This document shows, piece by piece, positions 5,207 to 6,254 of a DNA stretch of 6,254 nt. The position numbers and the translations under genes were made by a program. Origin of the DNA: Desulfobulbaceae bacterium. GTDB lineage: Bacteria > Desulfobacterota > Desulfobulbia > Desulfobulbales > Desulfocapsaceae. The stretch lies in contig JAHEMX010000226.1 in the NCBI GenBank assembly GCA_024643445.1, forward strand, positions 1-6,254. The letters are read 5' to 3'. The notes under the pieces are model-generated. The model was not told where the DNA came from. It ran no database searches and saw nothing but the letters and a program-made list of their open reading frames with translations. The first letter of the stretch is position 1. Each line of letters opens with the position of its first letter.

Positions 5207-5960
5207 GTTCAGGAGCGTGCAGGATGTTCAACCGTTCAGGCCGGGCATAAGCCGCCAGCGTCAACCCCGCTCTTTCAGCAATAGCAAGGCCGAGAGAGGA
5301 TGGCGCCGTCCGGGACATGACTATCGGAATCCTCATCCGGGCACATTTCAGCACCATGTCGGAGGTCAGGCGGCCGGTGGTATAAACGGCGCAGCGGGGT
5401 GAAGCCTTGCCAAGCAGGATGGCGCCCATCACCTTGTCAACTGCATTGTGGCGGCCGACATCTTCATAAAATACCTGCAGGCAACCGTCAGCCCAGAGAC
5501 CGCAGCCATGCACGCAGTGCGTCATCGGGCCGAGAATGGAAGACTGCAGGACCTCACGGATAAAACGCCTGATCTCCGCAAAGGAGATGGTATAGTCGAG
5601 GGGCCGTTCAATAAATCCCTCGAGCATCTCCCGGGGAATCTTGCCGGTGCCGCCGCAGCCCGACGAGATGATAACGTCCTTCGGCTCCATGCTCTCGACA
5701 TCGGCATAAACGGATATCCTGCCTTCCGGGCAGACGAGTACTTCCTTCACTTCTTCCGGACGTTCGATATATCCCTGGCCAAACAGAAAGCCGACACCGA
5801 ACTCCTCCAGGCCGACGGGCAGTACCATCGAAGCACCGATTTCCACCTCGTTCAGCATGATGGTGTAGGGCGTTTCTATGGCAATATGTTCCTGTGCCTC
5901 ACTCCTGCCTTCGGGTGTAACAATCGTTGTCGGTACCTGTATCGATGAGGAAGCTGTCAT
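5193..5960 (-). CDS. fdhD: Formate dehydrogenase accessory sulfurtransferase FdhD
   Basis: A 255-residue cytoplasmic protein that carries sulfur from a cysteine desulfurase to the molybdenum (or tungsten) cofactor, which formate dehydrogenase needs for activity. Visible family features are EEFGVGFLFGQGYI (52-65), the sulfur-carrying loop SSGCGGTG with Cys102 (99-106), EDVGRHNAVDK (166-176), TTGRLTSDMVLK (194-205) and PIVMSRTAPSSL (212-223). The E. coli enzyme has a CxxC pair in the loop; here the second position is Thr105, leaving one cysteine. An extra HCVHGCG segment puts Cys149 and Cys153 close together. Length is slightly below the E. coli 277 residues. The ATG at 5960 lacks a clear Shine-Dalgarno sequence, but no better start exists and the N-terminal length suits the family. 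It is transcribed convergently to the DsrE-family gene. No formate dehydrogenase subunit is in the window. Confidence 0.93.
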   Translation of the reverse strand: MTASSSIQVPTTIVTPEGRSEAQEHIAIETPYTIMLNEVEIGASMVLPVGLEEFGVGFLFGQGYIERPEEVKEVLVCPEGRISVYADVESMEPKDVIISSGCGGTGKIPREMLEGFIERPLDYTISFAEIRRFIREVLQSSILGPMTHCVHGCGLWADGCLQVFYEDVGRHNAVDKVMGAILLGKASPRCAVYTTGRLTSDMVLKCARMRIPIVMSRTAPSSLGLAIAERAGLTLAAYARPERLNILHAPERILS

Positions 5961-5966
5961 AATAAG

Positions 5967-5976
5967 TTACTGATAA
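5967..5976. repeat. TTACTGATAA direct repeat, copy near fdhD start
   Basis: This 10-mer is repeated exactly at 6022-6031, 55 bases away. This copy overlaps the expected transcription start of fdhD, where a bound protein would repress. Confidence 0.45.
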
Positions 5977-5982
5977 ATTATA
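5977..5982 (-). promoter_or_regulatory. Candidate -10 box of the fdhD promoter
   Basis: A perfect TATAAT on the minus strand lies 16 bases before the fdhD ATG. The position 17 bases further up reads AGCCGC, so no -35 box is present. Such a promoter would give a leader of only about 10 bases, matching the missing ribosome site, and would need an activator. Confidence 0.35.
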
Positions 5983-6019
5983 AAAATAAGACTTTTCCTG
6001 CGGCTGCATGGATCTTTAC

Positions 6020-6033
6020 GATTACTGATAATC
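6020..6033. promoter_or_regulatory. Palindromic candidate operator GATTA-CTGA-TAATC
   Basis: The arms GATTA and TAATC are perfect inverted repeats around CTGA, and the site contains the second TTACTGATAA copy. Its centre is about 56 bases upstream of the start predicted from the -10 box, a position used by activators. The regulator is unknown. Confidence 0.4.
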
Positions 6034-6070
6034 ATTTCCACGGTCGAAAAAGGCCACTGTATCAGCTCTG

Positions 6071-6096
6071 CATATTTCTTCCACAGAAATATTGCA
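6071..6096. repeat. Strong inverted repeat upstream of fdhD
   Basis: ATATTTCT (6072-6079) pairs perfectly with AGAAATAT (6085-6092) across TCCAC. Adding one bulged base lets the outer TGC and GCA pair as well. It may be an operator or an RNA hairpin. Confidence 0.4.
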
Positions 6097-6225
6097 GCGG
6101 GCCTGCTCCACCGCCTTCTTGCTCCGCTTTCCTTAAGCATATGAATCTGCGGATGAAGACACCAATGAGCAGGATGACAGTTCCGGCAGGGGCGTGTATA
6201 TTCTATGCTATTTAAAACGTAAACC

Positions 6226-6239
6226 GGGCTCGATAGCCC
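6226..6239 (-). terminator. Terminator-like hairpin on the minus strand at the right edge
   Basis: GGGCT and AGCCC pair across four bases, and on the minus strand the stem is followed by GGTTTACGTTTT, a partial T-rich tail. It could end a gene lying to the right of the window, upstream of fdhD. Confidence 0.35.
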
Positions 6240-6254
6240 CCCGGATACCTTCTC

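Larger units (their letters stand above)
5961..6254. other. Upstream region of fdhD, no convincing gene
   Basis: The minus strand has one frame open from the right edge to a TAA at 5967 (95 codons), but its translation is basic and not protein-like, with no start before residue 39. A second minus-strand frame ending in TGA near 6066 reads APAGTVILLIGVFIRRF followed by charged residues. This looks like one membrane helix and a cytoplasmic tail, but it has stops upstream and no start. It may be a relic of a membrane protein gene. The regulatory sites listed separately fill much of this stretch. Confidence 0.4.

Noticed and set aside
5448..5948. 166-codon plus-strand frame opposite fdhD
   Set aside because: It is antisense to a gene with full FdhD motifs and has no motif of its own.
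1..6254. tRNA or rRNA genes
   Set aside because: No cloverleaf with T-loop and CCA-adjacent acceptor and no conserved rRNA stretch was seen on either strand by eye.

Overview
The window looks like a chromosomal piece from an anaerobic or facultatively anaerobic bacterium, possibly of the Desulfobacterota type. This is inference: it rests on an FdhD formate dehydrogenase maturation protein, a DsrE-family sulfur-relay protein and a thioredoxin-type arsenate reductase lying side by side, and no ribosomal marker is present. Base composition is patchy. The oxidoreductase gene at 2782-3984 is clearly GC-rich, while the DsrE-family gene and the fdhD upstream region are AT-rich, so the window looks like a mosaic of native and acquired segments.

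Layout. Positions 1-2100 (+) hold the 3' part of a large glycine-rich repeat protein that enters from outside the window. It resembles a tail fibre, appendage or adhesin. Its central array is built from only two module sizes, 27 and 12 residues, with one 28-residue exception. Positions 2101-2781 contain no intact recognisable gene. They hold a frameshifted remnant on the minus strand that resembles a phage terminase small-subunit type protein, a possible relic of an insertion-sequence end, and a doubtful cysteine-rich micro-ORF. Positions 2782-3984 (-) encode a Gfo/Idh/MocA-family oxidoreductase. A 245-base divergent region follows, with a perfect DnaA-box 9-mer and two small hairpins in the leader of the next gene. 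Then come an arsC-type reductase (4230-4688, +), a DsrE-family protein (4785-5135, +) and, convergent with them, fdhD (5193-5960, -). The last 294 bases are the upstream region of fdhD, with a -10 box, repeated TTACTGATAA motifs, a strong inverted repeat and a terminator-like hairpin.

How the genes may work together. The three small genes at 4230-5960 all use cysteine chemistry: ArsC reduces arsenate through a cysteine relay, DsrE-family proteins carry persulfide sulfur, and FdhD transfers sulfur to the molybdenum cofactor of formate dehydrogenase. They are not one operon, because fdhD is convergent. A shared TTATCAG motif upstream of both dsrE and fdhD hints at common control. The left part (repeat protein plus decayed terminase-like gene) is best explained as the edge of a degraded prophage or other mobile segment.
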